From: Ensifer sp. WSM1721 | Lineage (GTDB): Bacteria; Pseudomonadota; Alphaproteobacteria; Rhizobiales; Rhizobiaceae | Assembly: GCF_000513895.2 (NCBI RefSeq) | Contig: NZ_CP165782.1 | Span: forward strand, 124,001 to 188,000 | Length of the DNA stretch: 64,000 nucleotides | Reading direction: 5' to 3' | In this document: piece by piece, positions 47,818 through 57,152 of the stretch | Position numbering within the stretch: the stretch's first letter is position 1 | How the letters are laid out: each line of letters starts with the position of its first letter | Notes under the pieces: model-generated | The model's database searches: none | Told to the model about the DNA's origin: nothing | Seen by the model: only the letters and a program-made list of their open reading frames with translations | Program-made: the position numbers and the translations under genes

Positions 47818-48501
47818 ATGTTGCCGAAGATTGCAGTAGTCGAAGACGAGGAAGCGCTGAGCGTACTCCTGCGTTACAATCTCGAGGCCGAAGGCTTCGA
47901 AGTCGATACGATCCTTCGCGGCGACGAGGCAGAGATCCGCCTGCAGGAGCGCCTACCCGATCTTCTCATTCTGGATTGGATGCTGCCCGGGGTTTCCGGC
48001 ATCGAACTCTGCCGCAGGCTCCGCCAGCGGCCCGAGACGGAACGTCTGCCGATCATCATGCTGACGGCGCGTGGCGAGGAGAGCGAGCGCGTGCGGGGTC
48101 TTGCGACGGGTGCCGACGACTATGTCGTCAAGCCGTTCTCGACGCCGGAACTGATGGCGCGCGTGAAGGCGATGCTCCGGCGCGCCAAGCCCGAGGTCCT
48201 GTCCACGCTCCTGCGCTGCGGCGACATTGAGCTCGACCGCGAGACGCACCGCGTCCATCGCCGCAGCCGGGAAGTCCGACTCGGGCCGACGGAGTTCCGC
48301 CTCCTGGAGTTCCTCATGTCCTCGCCGGGACGCGTCTTCTCCCGCTCGCAATTGTTGGACGGCGTCTGGGGGCACGACATCTATGTCGACGAGCGGACCG
48401 TGGACGTGCATGTGGGCCGCCTGCGCAAGGCCTTGAACTTCTCGAACATGCCCGACGTCATCCGCACGGTGCGCGGCGCCGGCTATTCGCTGGAGGGCTG
48501 A
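47818..48501 (+). CDS. phoB: phosphate regulon response regulator PhoB
   Basis: A 227-aa OmpR-family regulator. Receiver: VVEDEEALS, phosphoacceptor D53 in LLILDWMLPG, MLTARGEE and YVVKPFSTPEL. Winged helix: LGPTEFRLLEFLMSSPGRVF, then YVDERTVDVHVGRLRKAL. It activates pst, and other genes with Pho boxes, when phosphorylated by PhoR. It is last in the block and ends at a shared terminator. The repeat upstream leaves open a separate phoB promoter. Confidence 0.96.
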   Translation: MLPKIAVVEDEEALSVLLRYNLEAEGFEVDTILRGDEAEIRLQERLPDLLILDWMLPGVSGIELCRRLRQRPETERLPIIMLTARGEESERVRGLATGADDYVVKPFSTPELMARVKAMLRRAKPEVLSTLLRCGDIELDRETHRVHRRSREVRLGPTEFRLLEFLMSSPGRVFSRSQLLDGVWGHDIYVDERTVDVHVGRLRKALNFSNMPDVIRTVRGAGYSLEG

Positions 48502-48558
48502 GGCCGGTTGCGAGCGGCCTTCCTGTGTCGCCCGCGTATTTTCAGTTGCAGCGACGAA

Positions 48559-48584
48559 AAAAAGGGGCCGTGCGGCCCCTTTTT
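48559..48584. terminator. bidirectional terminator between phoB and gcrA
   Basis: AAAAAGGGGCC and GGCCCCTTTTT pair around a GTGC loop with A and T runs outside. It serves the convergent phoB (+) and gcrA (-). Confidence 0.92.
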
Positions 48585-48600
48585 CTTCCTCGTCAAAGAC

Positions 48601-49119
48601 TTAGCGCAGGCGACGGCGCTCCGCCGAGGGCTGGTAAGCGAGCCGCGCATGATAGCTGCAATAGGGAGAGGACTCTGGAGAATCGTTGCCGCAGAAGTGG
48701 AATTCTTCCTTCAGCGGGTCGCCGATCGGCCACTTGCAGGTGCGCTCCGTGAGCTGGGTGAGTTCCAGGCGACGCGACATTGGAACGACGATGTTCGCCT
48801 CGAGCTCAAAATCCTGCTCGACCGCCAGTTCGAGCGCATTGTCTTCCTTGAGGGCGGTCGCGCCGGACGTGCGGGGAACGGTACGAGTGACGGCGCGCGC
48901 GGCGTAATTCGGCGCACGGGGCGCCGAGGTCGTCCGTTTCGGGCGGGCCGCCGCGCTCGTTCCGCCGGCCTTGGCGCGCCCGGGCAGGCTCAGCCGGTGG
49001 ACCTTGCCGATGACGGCATTGCGACTGACGCCGCCCAACTGCGCCGCGATCTGGCTGGCGCTCAAGCCCTCGGACCACAGCTTCTTCAGTTTCTCCACCC
49101 GCTCGTCAGTCCAGTTCAT
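48601..49119 (-). CDS. gcrA: cell cycle regulator GcrA
   Basis: A 172-aa protein starting MNWTDERVEKLKKLWSEGLS with the GcrA helix-turn-helix (ASQIAAQLGGVSRNAVIGKV) and a C-terminal sigma-70-contact region with CKWPIGDP and FHFCGNDS...YCSYHARLAY. In Caulobacter, GcrA binds RNA polymerase sigma-70 and acts at promoters methylated by CcrM on GANTC. ATG at 49119 is the conserved start; the open frame extends 15 codons further. GANTC sites occur upstream (for example GACTC near 49263). Confidence 0.94.
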   Translation of the reverse strand: MNWTDERVEKLKKLWSEGLSASQIAAQLGGVSRNAVIGKVHRLSLPGRAKAGGTSAAARPKRTTSAPRAPNYAARAVTRTVPRTSGATALKEDNALELAVEQDFELEANIVVPMSRRLELTQLTERTCKWPIGDPLKEEFHFCGNDSPESSPYCSYHARLAYQPSAERRRLR

Positions 49120-49530
49120 CTCTGCACTCTCCGTTCTCGGCGTTGGGATGGCAGAATCCATCACCGCTCTCCGGAAAAATCCCGGAGATACAACGCGATA
49201 ACACTGTTGGTGACTAGGTCCGCCGCATGCGTCTAGTAATTGAATATTAACCTACCGGTAGGGTGACTCCGTGGCAAGAGTCGCCGGAATCGCGCCGAAT
49301 CGATTTTGCGGTTTTCCCCAACTTGCTGTCGGGGCGTTGCATTTTTGCAAGCCCCGGAGCGCGATTTTTTCGCCCTCGGAATCTGCGACCGCACGGCGCC
49401 CTGCAAGCCTTGGTTTTGTTGACATTGCGGCGCGAAATAGGAATAGTGCCTCCGCCGCCGCAAGGCGGCATTTTTGATTTTTGTCGGGCCTGACAAAGCC
49501 GATGCCGAGATGATGAAGGAGACGTTCACC
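49120..49530. promoter_or_regulatory. divergent gcrA/argD region with two hairpins
   Basis: A 411-bp gap. GANTC motifs (GACTC near 49263 and GAATC nearby) fit CcrM/GcrA control of gcrA. A hairpin at 49330-49356 (CGGGGC..TTGC / GCAA..GCCCCG) is followed nine bases later by six Ts. TTGACA (49419-49424), 17 bp, then AATAGT (49442-49447) is a candidate argD promoter. A second hairpin at 49454-49469 (GCCGCC-GCAA-GGCGGC) is followed by ATTTTTGATTTTT. The argD ribosome site is GAAGGAG. No ORF is supported. Confidence 0.5.
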
Positions 49531-50730
49531 ATGGCCGCAACAACGCCGCTTTACGACACCTACCTGCGTGCGCCGTTGCGTTTCGACCGAGGTGAGGGCG
49601 TCTGGCTGATCGCGGAAGACGGCACGCGCTATCTCGACTTCGCCGCCGGCGTTGCCGTGAATTCGCTGGGTCACGCCCATCCGCATCTCGTGGAGGCCCT
49701 GAAGGCGCAGGCCGAGAAGGTGTGGCATCTTTCCAATCTTTACGAGGTTCCCGGGCAGGAGAGCCTTGCACGGCGGTTGACCCAGGTGACCTTCGCCGAC
49801 CGAGTGTTCTTCACCAACTCAGGCGCGGAAGCGCTCGAATGCGCGATCAAGACGGCACGGCGCTATCATTTCGCCAAGGGCCACCCGGAAAGGTTCCATA
49901 TCATCACCTTCGAAGGTGCCTTCCATGGCCGCACGATCGCGACGATCGCCGCCGGCGGCCAGCAGAAATACATCGAAGGCTTCGGGCCGAAGGCGCCGGG
50001 CTTCTACCAAGTTCCCTTCGGCGATATCGCCGCGGTCAAGAATGCGATCAATGACGAGACAGCGGCGATCCTGATCGAGCCGATCCAGGGCGAGGGCGGC
50101 ATTCGCCTGGCGCCGAAGGAGTTCCTCCAGGAACTGCGCGCGCTCTGCGATGAACTCGGCCTGCTTCTGATCCTTGACGAAGTGCAATCCGGCGTCGGCC
50201 GCACGGGCAAGCTTTTCTCCCACGAATGGGCCGGCATCACGCCGGACATCATGGCTGTCGCCAAAGGCATTGGCGGCGGCTTTCCGCTCGGCGCCTGCCT
50301 GGCGACGGATGCCGCCGCCGCCGGCATGATTGCGGGGACGCACGGCTCCACCTACGGCGGTAACCCGCTGGCGATGGCAGTCGGCAACGCTGTGCTCGAC
50401 GTGATCCTCGCCGAGGGCTTCCTGGAGCACGTGCGCGATGTGGCGCTCGTCTTCCGCCAGGGGCTCGCCTCGCTCAAGGATCGTTTCCCGGACGTGATCG
50501 AGGAGATCCGTGGCGACGGGCTGATGCTCGGCATCAAGGCGAAGGTGCCCTCCGCCGACTTCCTGAAGGCGATCCGCGCAGAGAAGCTGCTCGCCGTCCC
50601 CGCCGGCGAGAATGTGCTGCGCCTCTTGCCGCCATTGATCACCACCGCGGCCGAAGCGCGCGAGGGGCTGGCGCGGCTCGAACGCGCGGCGGAAGCGGCC
50701 CGGGCAGGCAGCGGCAACGCCGCGGCCTGA
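49531..50730 (+). CDS. argD: acetylornithine aminotransferase
   Basis: A 399-aa class III PLP aminotransferase that makes N-acetylornithine in arginine synthesis. Signs: [41 protein letters not shown] and the PLP lysine K245 in [18 protein letters not shown] at 49531 follows GAAGGAG; the frame opens 19 codons earlier. It is followed by argF after 72 bp, so the pair forms an arginine operon. It may also act as succinyldiaminopimelate transaminase, as in other bacteria. Confidence 0.95.
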   Translation: MAATTPLYDTYLRAPLRFDRGEGVWLIAEDGTRYLDFAAGVAVNSLGHAHPHLVEALKAQAEKVWHLSNLYEVPGQESLARRLTQVTFADRVFFTNSGAEALECAIKTARRYHFAKGHPERFHIITFEGAFHGRTIATIAAGGQQKYIEGFGPKAPGFYQVPFGDIAAVKNAINDETAAILIEPIQGEGGIRLAPKEFLQELRALCDELGLLLILDEVQSGVGRTGKLFSHEWAGITPDIMAVAKGIGGGFPLGACLATDAAAAGMIAGTHGSTYGGNPLAMAVGNAVLDVILAEGFLEHVRDVALVFRQGLASLKDRFPDVIEEIRGDGLMLGIKAKVPSADFLKAIRAEKLLAVPAGENVLRLLPPLITTAAEAREGLARLERAAEAARAGSGNAAA

Positions 50731-50802
50731 GATTGGGCTCTGATTGAACCAGGCGCGCAAGCGTGATCGACTACCGGTTTCTACGATAGGAAATGCAGCA
50801 CG

Positions 50803-51714
50803 ATGACCAGACACTTTCTCGATCTCTCGGCCATGGCGGCCGCCGACCTTAGGACGATCATCGACGATGCGCGCGTCCGAAAGTCGGCGACCAAGGCCGG
50901 AACGGCCGAGAAGCCGCTTGCCGGCAAGATGCTCGCGATGATCTTCGAAAAGCCATCCACCCGCACCCGCGTCTCCTTCGATGTCGGCATGCGCCAGCTC
51001 GGCGGCGAGACGCTGTTCCTCTCCGGCACCGAAATGCAGCTCGGGCGGGCCGAGACGATCGGCGATACGGCGAAGGTCCTGTCGCGCTATGTCGATGCGA
51101 TCATGATACGGACCACAAAACACCGCCGGCTTCTGGAAATGGCCGAACACGCGACCGTGCCCGTCATCAACGGCCTCACCGACGATACGCACCCCTGCCA
51201 GATCATGGCCGACATCATGACCTTCGAGGAGCATCGCGGCCCGGTCAAGGGCAAGACGATCGCCTGGACGGGGGACGGCAACAACGTGCTCCACTCGCTT
51301 ATCGAAGGCTCGGCGCGCTTCGGCTACCGCATGAACATGGCCGTGCCGCTCGGCTCCGAGCCGCAGGACAAGTTTTTGAACTGGGCGCGCAACAATGGCG
51401 GCGAAATCCTGCTCTGCCATGAGCCGGAACAGGCCGTGGCCGGCGCCCATTGCGTCGTCACCGATACCTGGGTGTCGATGAACCAGGAGCACCGCGCCCG
51501 TGGGCACAACGTCTTCCAGCCCTATCAGGTCAATGAAGCGCTGATGAAGCATGCCGCGCCCGACGCGCTGTTCATGCATTGCCTGCCGGCGCACCGCGGC
51601 GAGGAGGTTACCAACGAGGTCATCGACGGTCCGCAGTCCGTCGTCTTCGATGCGGCGGAGAACCGGATGCACGCGCAGAAATCGATCCTTGCCTGGTGCC
51701 TCGGCGTGGTCTGA
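50803..51714 (+). CDS. argF: ornithine carbamoyltransferase
   Basis: A 303-aa transcarbamylase making citrulline from ornithine and carbamoyl phosphate. Carbamoyl phosphate site STRTR at 52-56 ([12 protein letters not shown]), DTHPCQ, the ornithine loop region WVSMNQE and [10 protein letters not shown] are all present. It follows argD. Length matches the family. Confidence 0.96.
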   Translation: MTRHFLDLSAMAAADLRTIIDDARVRKSATKAGTAEKPLAGKMLAMIFEKPSTRTRVSFDVGMRQLGGETLFLSGTEMQLGRAETIGDTAKVLSRYVDAIMIRTTKHRRLLEMAEHATVPVINGLTDDTHPCQIMADIMTFEEHRGPVKGKTIAWTGDGNNVLHSLIEGSARFGYRMNMAVPLGSEPQDKFLNWARNNGGEILLCHEPEQAVAGAHCVVTDTWVSMNQEHRARGHNVFQPYQVNEALMKHAAPDALFMHCLPAHRGEEVTNEVIDGPQSVVFDAAENRMHAQKSILAWCLGVV

Positions 51715-52183
51715 CGACCGCCGGTGCGAGCGATCCGGTCGAAGGGAACTCTTGAATTCGGCGCCCCGCGACACAATTTTAGGCGGCGACGGCTTATGCA
51801 CGTCGCCTAACTGTGCAGCCGGGGCGATTTCCGCTCCTGCCGCGCTCCTCGACCATCATCTGCGGCGCCTGGTGGCGAAGCAACGCGCATTGCTGCTGGA
51901 CAAATGTGTTCGCGGCGGGATCAAATGCAATTGCGGGTGGTTATAGCGGGCGCACTGGCGTGAAGCGGCCGTTGTCCGTTGCATAATTTCTTTAATTGGA
52001 ATCGATTAAAGATGAAATTATGCAGCACTTCCAAGAGCGATCTTTGCGCGTCCGAATGGACGTGCTGGCGCCATAGAACGGGACAGGTCGGATTTCCGCC
52101 TGCATCCGTTTATCAGCTGATTGCTAAGATCACGATTTAGGATTGGGTCAACCTGAGAGGATGATCCAGGCAAGGAGTAAGCG
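51715..52183. other. argF-hslO gap with degenerate rhizobial repeats
   Basis: The 469-bp gap has no supported ORF. Near 51786-51812 a TTATGCACGTCGCCTAACTGTGCAGC-like block resembles the start of the repeats at 31350 and 53321. Around 52019-52076 an ATGCAGCACTTCC...TTTGCGCGTCCGA..GGACG block resembles part of the RIME-type element of 47658. Both look decayed. Nothing else was recognised apart from the hslO upstream region. Confidence 0.5.
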
Positions 52184-53179
52184 ATGACAGAGACTGGGCC
52201 GGGCCTTGGCGAGTTCGATTTTGCCGGTGACGACCATGTCGTGCCCTTCCAGGTCGAAGGGCTCGACGTGCGCGGCCGTGCGGTCCAGCTCGGCCCGATG
52301 CTCGACGCGATCCTCGAACGGCACAATTACCCGCTTCCGGTGGCACGGCTCGTCGCCGAGACAGTGGTGCTGACGGTGCTGCTCGGCACGTCGCTGAAGT
52401 TCGAAGGCAAGCTGATCGTCCAGACGCAAGGGGACGGCCCGGTCGATCTCGTGGTGGCGGATTTTTCGACGCCGGACCGGGTCCGTGCCTATGCCCGCTA
52501 TAACGAAGAGGCACTGGCCGCCGCGGAGAAGGGCGGGCGCACGCAGCCCCACGAACTGTTGGGCAATGGCATTCTTGCCTTCACCATCGATCAGGGCGCA
52601 CACACGCAGCGCTACCAGGGCATCGTCGCGCTTGACGGCGCAACGCTCGAGGAGATCGCCGGTGTTTATTTCCGGCAGTCGGAGCAGATTCCGACAAAGG
52701 TGCGCCTTGCCGTCGCGGAACTTCTCGACCGGGACGAGGACGGCAAGCCGCGGCATCGCTGGCGCGCCGGCGGCATGGTCGCACAGTTCCTGCCCGATGC
52801 TCCCCATCGCATGCGGCAACCGGACCTGCCGGGCGGCGACGGCGACGAAGGCGACAGCGAGGGCCTCTTCGAAGAGGACGATCTCTGGGCGGAAGCCAAG
52901 GTGATGGTCGAGACGATCGACACCGATGAGCTCACCGACCCGATGGTCGGAACCGAACGCTTGCTGTACCGGCTGTTCCACGAACGGGGCGTGCGCGTCT
53001 ATCAGCCCCAAGCGGTCTATGATCGCTGCAGTTGCTCGCGCGAGAAAATCCGCAAAGTCCTGGAAGGACTAAGCGACGAGGACATCGAGGGCAGCATCGA
53101 GGATGGCCTGATCAAGGTTACCTGCGAATTCTGCTCGACGACTTATCGCTTCGAGGCAAGCGAGGTGCGGTCGCAATAA
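52184..53179 (+). CDS. hslO: redox-activated chaperone Hsp33
   Basis: A 331-aa Hsp33 with the C-terminal zinc switch CSC (YDRCSCSREKI) and CEFC (VTCEFCSTTYRF), four cysteines that bind Zn in the resting state and form disulfides under oxidative stress to unmask holdase activity. The N-terminal core has VAETVVLTVLLGTSLKFEGK and QTQGDGPVDLVVADF, typical of the family. An acidic stretch near residues 208-235 is characteristic of alphaproteobacterial forms. It lies between argF and apaG. Confidence 0.95.
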   Translation: MTETGPGLGEFDFAGDDHVVPFQVEGLDVRGRAVQLGPMLDAILERHNYPLPVARLVAETVVLTVLLGTSLKFEGKLIVQTQGDGPVDLVVADFSTPDRVRAYARYNEEALAAAEKGGRTQPHELLGNGILAFTIDQGAHTQRYQGIVALDGATLEEIAGVYFRQSEQIPTKVRLAVAELLDRDEDGKPRHRWRAGGMVAQFLPDAPHRMRQPDLPGGDGDEGDSEGLFEEDDLWAEAKVMVETIDTDELTDPMVGTERLLYRLFHERGVRVYQPQAVYDRCSCSREKIRKVLEGLSDEDIEGSIEDGLIKVTCEFCSTTYRFEASEVRSQ

Positions 53180-53197
53180 GGCGCGCTGGACGCGCGT

Positions 53198-53303
53198 TAC
53201 AGCGCCGTGCGTCTTTTCAGACGCACAAAGGACGCTGTAGCACTTTGAATTGCTGCATGTTTTTGTCCTTAAATCGGGTACGATTTAAGGAAACATGCAG
53301 TAG
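53198..53303. repeat. RIME-type repeat after hslO (inverted copy)
   Basis: The inverted counterpart of the 47658-47764 element: GTGCGTCTTTTCAGACGCAC palindrome, TAGCACTTTGAATTGCTGCATG, and the CCTTAAATCG..CGATTTAAGG palindrome. The two copies differ at a few bases. It lies 18 bp after the hslO stop. Confidence 0.85.
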
Positions 53304-53320
53304 CGCGGAATGAGCCTATG

Positions 53321-53374
53321 TTTGTTGTGCATGCCGTTGTCCCAAAACCGCTGCACGCCTTTGGGCGACATGCA
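53321..53374. repeat. second rhizobial repeat abutting apaG
   Basis: GCATGCCGTTGTCCCAAAAC..TGCACGCCTTTGGGCGACATGCAT, the inverted relative of the 31350 element. It ends immediately at the apaG stop codon and forms a composite with the RIME-type copy just upstream. Confidence 0.72.
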
Positions 53375-53767
53375 TTAATTGAGGGTGCGGACAAGGCCCG
53401 GCGAATCGAGCGAGAAGGCGGGGATGGCCACGTTGAAGGTCTCCCCGTCCTCGGCCTCCATGCTGTAGTGGCCGAACATCACGCCGGACGGCGTATCCAA
53501 GGGGCAGCCTGAGGAATATTCATAGGTGTCGCCGGGGTTCAGCAGCGGCTGTTCGCCAATTACGCCGGGGCCGCTCACCTCGTCCACCTGCCCGTTCTCA
53601 TCGGTGATGTGCCAGTAGCGGGTCATCAGTCGAACCGCCATCTCGGAATGGTTCGATATGACGATGCGGTAACCCCAGACATAGCGACTATCGTCGGGAT
53701 CCGACTGTTCTTCCAGGTAGTACGGCTCGACCGTCACTTCGATGTCGCGAGTCAGTGCGCGGTACAT
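53375..53767 (-). CDS. apaG: ApaG/Co2+-Mg2+ efflux-associated protein
   Basis: A 130-aa immunoglobulin-like beta-sandwich protein (DUF525). Motifs: [57 protein letters not shown] and [11 protein letters not shown] at 53767 gives the family length; the open frame starts 23 codons earlier. ApaG is conserved in proteobacteria and linked to metal homeostasis in some; its biochemical role is unclear. The gene ends against a repeat. Confidence 0.93.
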   Translation of the reverse strand: MYRALTRDIEVTVEPYYLEEQSDPDDSRYVWGYRIVISNHSEMAVRLMTRYWHITDENGQVDEVSGPGVIGEQPLLNPGDTYEYSSGCPLDTPSGVMFGHYSMEAEDGETFNVAIPAFSLDSPGLVRTLN

Positions 53768-53878
53768 GTGCAACACCCTGTTCCAAATTCGTACGGGTAT
53801 TCTACAGCAATATGGTTTCGTCAAGAATAACGGCAAGATTACGCGAGTCGCGTTCGATTTTGGCTGGGGGCCGGTGAC

Positions 53879-54493
53879 ATGTTTGACGGCGCGGTGCGCA
53901 AGCGTCTCGATCCGATACTGAACAGGATCGGTGCAGCACTTGCGGAGCGCGGCGCAAGCGCCGACGCCATCACGATTCTGGGTTTCGTCCTCGGCCTTGC
54001 GGCCGCCGTCCTCATTGCCGAGCGGGTCTATTCTTGGGCGGCCGTTCTGATCCTCGTCAGCCGGCTGTGCGACGGCCTTGACGGGGCGGTCGCTCGTGCG
54101 AGCGGCAAGACGGACTTCGGCGGCTTTCTCGACATCGTGCTCGACTTCGCCTTCTACGGCGCCATTCCACTCGCCTTCATCGTCGCCGATCCGGAGGCCA
54201 ATGGCCTTGCCGGCGGGCTGTTGCTCTTCGCCTTCTACGTAAACGGCGCGAGCTTTCTCGCCTATGCCGTCATGGCCGAGAAGCGCGCGATGACGACTGA
54301 TGCGCGTGGTGCGAAGTCGCTTTATTTCACCACCGGGCTTGCCGAGGCGACCGAAACCATCGCCGTCTTCCTGGCCTCGTGCGTCTTTCCCGGCTGGTTC
54401 CCGGCGCTGGCTTCGATCTTCGCCATCATCTGCCTCTATACGGCCCTGTCGCGGATCGTCCTGGCGCGCCTCACCTTCCGCAATCCAAAATAA
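53879..54493 (+). CDS. CDP-alcohol phosphatidyltransferase family protein
   Basis: A 204-aa polytopic protein. Its motif is [19 protein letters not shown] with all four metal aspartates, in contrast to the protein at 22163, so it should be catalytically active. It would move a phospho-alcohol from or to a CDP-linked lipid in the inner membrane. Substrate unknown; it is shorter than typical PgsA/PssA relatives in its N-terminus. Convergent with metZ across a terminator. Confidence 0.87.
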   Translation: MFDGAVRKRLDPILNRIGAALAERGASADAITILGFVLGLAAAVLIAERVYSWAAVLILVSRLCDGLDGAVARASGKTDFGGFLDIVLDFAFYGAIPLAFIVADPEANGLAGGLLLFAFYVNGASFLAYAVMAEKRAMTTDARGAKSLYFTTGLAEATETIAVFLASCVFPGWFPALASIFAIICLYTALSRIVLARLTFRNPK

Positions 54494-54519
54494 AAACGCC
54501 CGCTGCGGAACAGCGGGCG
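54492..54519 (-). terminator. metZ terminator
   Basis: A 9-bp stem CGCCCGCTG / CAGCGGGCG with a 5-nt loop. On the minus strand it is followed by TTTTTATTTT. It is placed right after metZ and touches the stop codon of the convergent gene. Confidence 0.88.
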
Positions 54520-54547
54520 AGTTCGATGTCCTGATGCGTGCCGCGCG

Positions 54548-55732
54548 TCAGGCCTTCACGTTCTTCAGTGCCCGCGCGAAGTCCTCGACGAGGTCTTCGC
54601 TGTCCTCGATCCCGGCCGAGAAGCGGACCGTTCCAGCGGAAATGCCGAGTTCGGCACGGGCCTCGTCGGTCAAGTTCTTGTGCGTCGTGGTCGCCGGATG
54701 CGTGATGAGGCTCTTGGAATCGCCGAGGTTGTTGGATATCCGCACGATTTCGAGCGCGTTCTGCAGGGCGAAGGCCGCTTCCTTGCCGCCCTTGAGCTCG
54801 AAGGCGACGAGCGTCGAGCCGCCGCTCATCTGTTTCGCTATGATCTCGGCCTGCGGATGGTCCTTGCGCCCCGGATAGATGACGCGGACGACCTGCGGCT
54901 GTTCGGCGAGGAAATCGGCGACGCGGCGGGCGCTTTCGGTCTGCTGCTTGACGCGCAGCGGCAGCGTCTCGATGCCTTTGAGCAGCGTCCAGGCGTTGAA
55001 CGGCGACATGGCAGGGCCGGTGTGTCGGAAATAGTCGTGAAGGTTCTCGTCGATCCACTGCTTGTCGGAAAGCACCACGCCGCCGAGGCAACGGCCCTGG
55101 CCGTCGATATGCTTCGTGGCCGAATACACGACCACATGGGCGCCGAGCTCGAGCGGCTTCTGGAAGAGGGGGGTGGCGAAGACGTTATCGACCACCAGCT
55201 TGGCGCCGATCTGGTCGGCGAGCCTGGCGACGCCGGCGATATCGATGACTTCCAGCGTCGGGTTGGTCGGGCTTTCGAGGAAGAAGACCTTGGTGTTCGG
55301 GCGCACCGCCTTTTCCCAATTGGCGAGGTCGCGGCCGTCAACCAGCGTGCATTCGACACCGTATTTCGGCGCGAGCGTTTCGACGACCCAGCGGCAGGAG
55401 CCGAAGAGCGCGCGGGCGGCAACGATGTGGTCGCCGGCCTTCACCTGGCACAGGATCGCCGCAGAGACGGCGGCCATGCCGGAAGCGGTGGCGCGTGCAT
55501 CTTCCGCGCCTTCGAGCATGCACATGCGCTTCTCGAACATGTCGTTGGTCGGGCTGCCGTAACGCGCATAAATGAAGCCGTCGGTCTCGCCCTTGAAACG
55601 GGCCTCGGCCGCTTCGGAGCTGTCGTATACGAAGCCTTGCGTCAGGAAGATCGCTTCGGAGGTCTCTCCGTATTGTGAACGGAGAGTGCCGCCATGGACG
55701 AGTTGGGTTGCCGGGCGCCAGTTCTTGCTCAT
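54548..55732 (-). CDS. metZ: O-succinylhomoserine sulfhydrylase
   Basis: A 394-aa PLP enzyme of the Cys/Met metabolism family that makes homocysteine from O-succinylhomoserine and sulfide. The PLP lysine lies in VVVYSATKHIDGQGR; GFIYARYGSPTND, ASGMAAVSAAI and DNVFATPLFQKPLELGA are also family marks. ATG at 55732 (MSKNWRPATQLVHGG) is used; the open frame begins eight codons earlier within the leader. Its leader carries a SAM-II riboswitch and terminator, which confirms the methionine role. Confidence 0.94.
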   Translation of the reverse strand: MSKNWRPATQLVHGGTLRSQYGETSEAIFLTQGFVYDSSEAAEARFKGETDGFIYARYGSPTNDMFEKRMCMLEGAEDARATASGMAAVSAAILCQVKAGDHIVAARALFGSCRWVVETLAPKYGVECTLVDGRDLANWEKAVRPNTKVFFLESPTNPTLEVIDIAGVARLADQIGAKLVVDNVFATPLFQKPLELGAHVVVYSATKHIDGQGRCLGGVVLSDKQWIDENLHDYFRHTGPAMSPFNAWTLLKGIETLPLRVKQQTESARRVADFLAEQPQVVRVIYPGRKDHPQAEIIAKQMSGGSTLVAFELKGGKEAAFALQNALEIVRISNNLGDSKSLITHPATTTHKNLTDEARAELGISAGTVRFSAGIEDSEDLVEDFARALKNVKA

Positions 55733-55753
55733 GCGACGATCACTTTCAAAAAA

Positions 55754-55782
55754 CAAAAAAACCGGCCGCGAAACGACCGGTT
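55754..55782 (-). terminator. riboswitch-controlled terminator before metZ
   Basis: On the minus strand AACCGG and CCGGTT pair, followed by a run of Ts. It lies between the SAM-II aptamer and the metZ ATG, so ligand binding likely promotes termination. Confidence 0.8.
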
Positions 55783-55792
55783 TGACACCCGG

Positions 55793-55850
55793 CCTTTTTA
55801 GCTACTTGTTTAACGTGGCTGCAAGCCGACCGGCCAAATCACCACGGGAT
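55793..55850 (-). promoter_or_regulatory. SAM-II riboswitch
   Basis: On the minus strand the leader reads CCCGTGGTGATTTGGCCGGT, then CGGCTTGCAGCCACGTTAAA and CAAGTAGCTAAAAAGG. This matches the SAM-II consensus, including the GTGATTTG start, the GCAGCCACG pairing with CGTGG, and the AAGTxGCTAAAAAGG pseudoknot tail. It is common upstream of metA/metX/metZ in alphaproteobacteria. It senses S-adenosylmethionine and should turn metZ off when SAM is high. Confidence 0.93.
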
Positions 55851-55930
55851 AAAGCTCCAATACTGCCTAGCCGTGCTTGCGTCAATTCCCGGAGTTTGGT
55901 TTTGTCTGGCAGGTTGAGAAGAGGATCGGA

Positions 55931-57028
55931 ATGGGCCGCGAAACAGGGATTTTGGCCGACCGCGCGATCGCCGCGCTGTTTGCCTCGGGACGCTTGAAAA
56001 GCGAGAGGCCGCTGGATGACGACCAGATCCAGCCGGCGAGCCTCGATCTTCGCCTCGGATCCAAGGCGTTCCGCGTGCGCGCAAGCTTCATGCCTGGCCC
56101 CGCTCACCTCGTTGCGGACAAGCTCGACCGCCTGAAGCTGCACGTCATCGATCTTCATGACGGCGCGGTGCTCGAAACCGGCTGTGTCTACATCGTGCCG
56201 CTGATGGAGAGCCTTGCACTGCCGCAGAACATGTCGGCTTCCGCCAATCCGAAGAGCTCGACCGGCCGCCTCGACATTTTCACGCGCATCATTACCGACA
56301 GGGCTCAGGAGTTCGACAAGATTCCCGCGGGCTATAGCGGGCCTCTTTACCTTGAAATCAGCCCGCGGACGTTCCCGATCGTGGTGCGGCGCGGTTCGCG
56401 CCTGTCGCAGATCCGTTTCCGCGTCGGCCACGCGGTGCTGTCCGAGCAGGAACTGCTGGGGCTGCACGAAAGCGACGTGCTCGTCGCCAGCGAAAGACCG
56501 AACGTCACCGGCGGCGGCATCGCGCTCTCGATCGACCTCAAGGGCACCGGGCCGGATGGGCTCATCGGCTATCGCGGGAAGCATCACACCTCGGTGGTCG
56601 ATGTCGACAAGAAGGCGGAGCATCCGGTCTTCGACTTCTGGGAGCCGCTCTATAGCCGGGGCCGCGACGATCTGATCCTCGATCCCGACGAGTTCTATAT
56701 TCTCGTCTCCCGCGAGGCGGTGCATGTGCCTCCGCTCTATGCCGCAGAAATGACGCCCTTCGATCCTCTGGTCGGCGAATTCCGCGTCCACTATGCCGGC
56801 TTCTTCGATCCCGGTTTCGGTCACGCCTCGGCCGGCGGCAGCGGCAGCCGTGCCGTGCTGGAGGTGCGCAGCCACGAGGTGCCGTTCATCCTGGAGCATG
56901 GCCAGATCGTCGGCCGCCTCGTCTATGAACATATGATGGAGCGGCCGGACGGGCTCTACGGCCTCGATCTCGGCTCCAACTATCAGGCCCAGGGCCTGAA
57001 GCTCTCCAAGCATTTTCGCGCCGAGTGA
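55931..57028 (+). CDS. dcd: 2'-deoxycytidine 5'-triphosphate deaminase, two-domain form
   Basis: A 365-aa protein, about twice the length of E. coli Dcd (193 aa). Both halves carry dUTPase/Dcd-fold elements: an N-terminal half with IQPASLDLRLGSKAFRVRA and SANPKSSTGRLDIFTRIITD, and a C-terminal half with GEFRVHYAGFFDPGFGHASA and SRAVLEVRSHEVPFILEHGQ. It would convert dCTP to dUTP for thymidylate synthesis. This tandem form is typical of rhizobia. ATG at 55931 follows GAGGATCGG. Divergent from metZ. Confidence 0.88.
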   Translation: MGRETGILADRAIAALFASGRLKSERPLDDDQIQPASLDLRLGSKAFRVRASFMPGPAHLVADKLDRLKLHVIDLHDGAVLETGCVYIVPLMESLALPQNMSASANPKSSTGRLDIFTRIITDRAQEFDKIPAGYSGPLYLEISPRTFPIVVRRGSRLSQIRFRVGHAVLSEQELLGLHESDVLVASERPNVTGGGIALSIDLKGTGPDGLIGYRGKHHTSVVDVDKKAEHPVFDFWEPLYSRGRDDLILDPDEFYILVSREAVHVPPLYAAEMTPFDPLVGEFRVHYAGFFDPGFGHASAGGSGSRAVLEVRSHEVPFILEHGQIVGRLVYEHMMERPDGLYGLDLGSNYQAQGLKLSKHFRAE

Positions 57029-57077
57029 GATGAACGCTTGACAGATCGCGGCCGTTGAGGAAATTTCCGCTTCTGTT

Positions 57078-57152
57078 GCGGGTGTAGTTCAGTGGTAGAA
57101 CGCCAGCTTCCCAAGCTTGATGTCGTCGGTTCGATCCCGATCACCCGCTCCA
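57078..57152 (+). tRNA. tRNA-Gly (anticodon CCC)
   Basis: A 75-nt cloverleaf with encoded CCA: acceptor arms GCGGGTG / CACCCGC, D arm AGTTCAGTGGTAGAACG, anticodon loop TTCCCAA on CCAGC/GCTTG, T arm GGTTCGATCCC. No att-like repeat of it was found in the window. Confidence 0.96.
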
